Positions 61,681 to 64,000 of a stretch of 64,000 nucleotides of DNA are shown piece after piece. Each line of letters begins with the position of its first letter. Within the stretch, counting starts at the first letter, position 1. The position numbers and the translations under genes are program-made. The notes below the pieces were generated by a model. It ran no database searches, was not told where the DNA came from, and worked only from the letters and a program-made list of their open reading frames with translations. Source of the DNA: [Clostridium] viride DSM 6836 (lineage in GTDB: Bacteria > Bacillota > Clostridia > Oscillospirales > Oscillospiraceae); assembly GCA_000620945.1 (NCBI GenBank), contig KK211198.1, positions 124,001-188,000 of the forward strand, read 5' to 3'.

Positions 61681-62397
61681 TTACGCTTCTGCACTCGTAA
61701 TCCGGCGAATCATCTCTTGATATGCTCCCTCAACATTGCCAAGATCCCGACGAAAACGATCTTTGTCCAGTCGTTCTCCGGTCTTACTATCCCAAAAACG
61801 GCACGTGTCGGGAGAAATTTCATCTGCCAAAACAATGGAGCCGTCCGCCGTGCGTCCGAACTCCAACTTAAAGTCGACCAAGGTAATTCCAATGGTTTGG
61901 AAAAACTCTTTCATGATCTGGTTGATTTGAAAGGCAAGCTCAGAGATTTGTTCAATATCCTCTCGCGTTGCCAGTTTCATGGCAATGGCATGCCGATCGT
62001 TGAGAAGCGGATCGCCAAGTTCGTCATTTTTATAAGAAAACTCCAGGGTTGGCTCGTCAAACACGGTGCCTTCGGCAACGCCATAACGAGCAGAAAAGCT
62101 ACCCGCAGCCAGATTGCGAACAATGACTTCTAAGGGAACAATGCTCACTTTTTTTACTAAGGTATCGCGTTCGGAAAGCTCCTCAATAAAATGCGTGGGC
62201 ACACCCTTGCGTTCGAGCAGCTGCATCATCAGGTTAGACATTTGATTGTTAATCACGCCTTTTCCCTCAATGGTGCCCTTCTTTAAGCCATTAAACGCAG
62301 TCGCATCATCCTTGTAGGAAACGATATATTGGTCGGGATGTTCCGTTTCATATACCCGCTTCGCTTTTCCTTCGTAGAGCATGCTTTTCTTTTCCAT
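61681..62397 (-). CDS. purC: Phosphoribosylaminoimidazole-succinocarboxamide synthase (SAICAR synthase)
   Basis: A purine biosynthesis enzyme joining CAIR and aspartate, 238 residues. [30 protein letters not shown] is the nucleotide-binding start, [20 protein letters not shown] the signature, and [13 protein letters not shown] the C-terminal catalytic motif. ATG at 62397 follows AAGGAAG. It lies upstream of glmS on the same strand and alone among pur genes here. Its product pathway uses the formyl groups linked to the ZTP signal sensed at pflB. Confidence 0.97.
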   Translation of the reverse strand: MEKKSMLYEGKAKRVYETEHPDQYIVSYKDDATAFNGLKKGTIEGKGVINNQMSNLMMQLLERKGVPTHFIEELSERDTLVKKVSIVPLEVIVRNLAAGSFSARYGVAEGTVFDEPTLEFSYKNDELGDPLLNDRHAIAMKLATREDIEQISELAFQINQIMKEFFQTIGITLVDFKLEFGRTADGSIVLADEISPDTCRFWDSKTGERLDKDRFRRDLGNVEGAYQEMIRRITSAEA

Positions 62398-62622
62398 CTG
62401 ACGCACTTCCTTTTTGGGGCAGATACCCCTGAGTATTAAGTTTTAATCATTTTCCCACAAAATGAAAGATTTTGCAATGCTTCATTGCACATTTCACAGG
62501 ATGACTTTTTCTGCTCATACTACTAATATATGTCATTTGTCAAAAGTGGATCGAAATCATTGCCTTTTTCCCAACAAATTGCAAGAAAATGCTCGTGTCG
62601 ATGGAATTTCCTTTCGTTTTGG
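62398..62622. other. Divergent purC/glnA intergenic region
   Basis: AT-rich DNA with a TTGCAATG/CATTGCA inverted repeat near 62473-62490, probably carrying the purC promoter. No small gene or known riboswitch is recognised. Confidence 0.4.
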
Positions 62623-62651
62623 TTGACATGGATAGGATTCGATTTTATAAT
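62623..62651 (+). promoter_or_regulatory. Consensus sigma-A promoter of glnA
   Basis: TTGACA (62623-62628), exactly 17 bp, TATAAT (62646-62651), about 94 bp upstream of the start. Confidence 0.85.
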
Positions 62652-62744
62652 CTAACGAATAGACAAATGGTCAAATGAGTGCTCGGAATGGATCGCTCCT
62701 TTGCCCTGTTTTTATGAATTTAGGTCCGAAAGGGGATGCCGTCA

Positions 62745-64000
62745 ATGAGCAAATACTCAAAAGAAGATGTCATTCGCATGGTAAGCGAACAAAATGTGAA
62801 TTTCATTCGGATGCAATTTACTGACATTTTCGGTCAAATGAAGAACCTCGCCATCACCAGCTCCCAGATGGAAAAAGCCCTCAGCAACAAGCTCACCATT
62901 GACGGAAGCTCCATTGAAGGCTTCACTCGCATTCATGAGTCCGACCAATACCTATATCCCGATCTTGATAGCTTTTCTCCCGTTTCCTGGAGTACAGGAC
63001 ACGGAAAGGTTGCACGCATGTTCTGCGATGTTTACAATCCGGACGGTTCTCCCTTTGTGGGCGATCCTCGCTACGTATTAAAACAAACCTTACAGCGAGC
63101 AAAGGAAAAAGGCTTTACGTTTAATGTCGGCCCGGAATGTGAATTTTTCCTGTTTAACTTGGATAAGGACGGAGCCCCCACAACCGACACCAGAGATGAG
63201 GCAGGCTATTTCGACCTAGGCCCCACCGATCACGGTGAAGCCACGCGCCGCGAGGTTTGCCTCGCCCTCGAGGATTTGGGCTTTGAAATCGAAGCTTCTC
63301 ACCACGAATGCGCCCCTGGTCAACATGAGATTGATTTCAAGTATGCAGATGCTCTGAAATCTGCCGATAACATTATGACCTTTAAGCAGACGGTCAAAGC
63401 GATCGCACACCGAAATGGCATGCATGCAACCTTTATGCCAAAGCCCATTTACGGCGTCAGCGGTTCCGGTATGCACACCAACATGTCTCTTTTCGATGAG
63501 CAGGGAAACAATGTATTCTATGATCCCCAGGATGAGCGAAAGCTTTCACGCAAGGCTTACAATTTCATTGCCGGTCTTTTGACGCATATGAAGGCAATCA
63601 CCGCCATTACCAATCCCTTGGTCAACTCTTACAAGCGTCTGGTGCCCGGCTATGAAGCTCCTTGCTATTTGGCTTGGTCGGCTTCCAATCGAAGTGCACT
63701 CATCCGCATCCCTGCTGCTCGCGGACAGAGCACACGCGTGGAATTGCGCTCCCCCGATCCTTCCTGCAATCCCTATCTTTCCTTGGCGGTCTGCTTAGCC
63801 GCTGGTCTGGACGGCATTGAGCGTGATTTGATGCCCCCTGCAGAGATTACGGAAAATATTTATGACATGAACGAAGAGAGCCGCGAAAAGCATGGCATTG
63901 AAGATTTGCCCAATTCCTTAAAGAATGCACTGAAAGAACTGAAGAAAGATCCGCTGATCATTGACACCCTCGGTGCTCACGTCTTTTCTCAGTATGTGGC
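62745..64000 (+). CDS. glnA: Glutamine synthetase type I (5' part, runs off window)
   Basis: ATP-dependent glutamine synthesis from glutamate and ammonia; about 418 of roughly 445 codons are visible. FIRMQFTDIFGQMKN and IDGSSIEGFTRIHESD form the N-terminal beta-grasp domain. GPECEFFLF, HHECAPGQHEIDFKYADALKSADNIMTFK, MPKPIYGVSGSGMHTNMSLF and NSYKRLVPGYEAP are the metal and ATP-site motifs. No adenylylation-type extension is visible, and the size fits the GSI-alpha form of Firmicutes. ATG follows AAAGGGG. No GlnR-type box or glutamine riboswitch is recognised in the leader. Confidence 0.97.
   Translation, partial: MSKYSKEDVIRMVSEQNVNFIRMQFTDIFGQMKNLAITSSQMEKALSNKLTIDGSSIEGFTRIHESDQYLYPDLDSFSPVSWSTGHGKVARMFCDVYNPDGSPFVGDPRYVLKQTLQRAKEKGFTFNVGPECEFFLFNLDKDGAPTTDTRDEAGYFDLGPTDHGEATRREVCLALEDLGFEIEASHHECAPGQHEIDFKYADALKSADNIMTFKQTVKAIAHRNGMHATFMPKPIYGVSGSGMHTNMSLFDEQGNNVFYDPQDERKLSRKAYNFIAGLLTHMKAITAITNPLVNSYKRLVPGYEAPCYLAWSASNRSALIRIPAARGQSTRVELRSPDPSCNPYLSLAVCLAAGLDGIERDLMPPAEITENIYDMNEESREKHGIEDLPNSLKNALKELKKDPLIIDTLGAHVFSQYV

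Noticed and set aside
1-64000. CRISPR array or rRNA operon
   Set aside because: No regularly spaced direct repeats and no 16S/23S/5S signature sequences were seen on either strand.

Overview
The window reads as chromosomal DNA of an anaerobic, endospore-forming Firmicute of the class Clostridia, most likely an Oscillospirales/Ruminococcaceae-type gut bacterium. Grounds: cotJ spore-coat genes, a SpoIID/LytB-like secreted protein, pyruvate formate-lyase, a butyryl/acetyl-CoA transferase, strong GGAGG ribosome-binding sites with frequent TTG and GTG starts, sigma-A promoters and intrinsic terminators throughout. No rRNA or CRISPR array is present. One tRNA gene (Arg, anticodon ACG) is seen.

Layout. 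1-3.2 kb: partial spore-type protein, then asd and dapA (aspartate/lysine pathway) and a PaaI-type thioesterase. 3.2-10.5 kb: an accessory stretch, partly AT-rich, with an XRE/DUF2975 pair, a DUF6323/DUF6179-like pair, an AraC/GyrI-type regulator, a ketopantoate-reductase-like gene and poorly known membrane proteins, one apparently broken by a 20-bp imperfect duplication. 10.5-17.5 kb (minus): hflX, yigZ, dgt-like, dnaG, rpoD, with a flavin reductase and rpmE upstream. 17.7-24.6 kb (minus): addB-addA.

24.8-31.0 kb is the most striking region. The cotJ operon (a cotJA-cotJB fusion, then cotJC) is interrupted inside cotJC by a 5,122-bp element. It carries a DtxR-family regulator, feoA, feoB, a small acidic protein and, at its right end, a large serine recombinase. 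The two cotJC pieces meet at directly repeated AAGAA cores, and joining them restores an uninterrupted 201-codon CotJC reading frame and its split metal-binding EExGH motif. This is the architecture of the sigK skin element and similar sporulation-time excision elements, but with an iron-uptake operon as cargo.

31.0-43.1 kb: a cadC/HMA/P-type ATPase metal-efflux operon, a phospholipase-D-like protein, a divergent NAD-dependent DNA ligase, and murD followed by three tandem M42 aminopeptidase paralogues and a PLP enzyme. 43.2-51.1 kb: a double OB-fold SSB-like protein, a TolC-like exported protein, a Cys-rich protein, a FlK-like thioesterase, a highly expressed-looking CoA transferase, tRNA-Arg, a small spore-protein-like gene missed by length cut-offs, an amino acid permease and a TRIC-type channel. 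51.2-55.6 kb: a chemoreceptor, an alkyl sulfatase gene broken by an internal deletion, and a TauE/SafE exporter. 55.7-58.9 kb: a ZTP (pfl-motif) riboswitch with terminator, then pflB and pflA. 59-64 kb: nadE, glmS, purC and the 5' part of glnA.

Functional links: the riboswitch ties formate production by PflB to the purine/one-carbon state. purC lies nearby. The AddAB, DnaG, RpoD and HflX genes form the housekeeping core around which the accessory regions sit.
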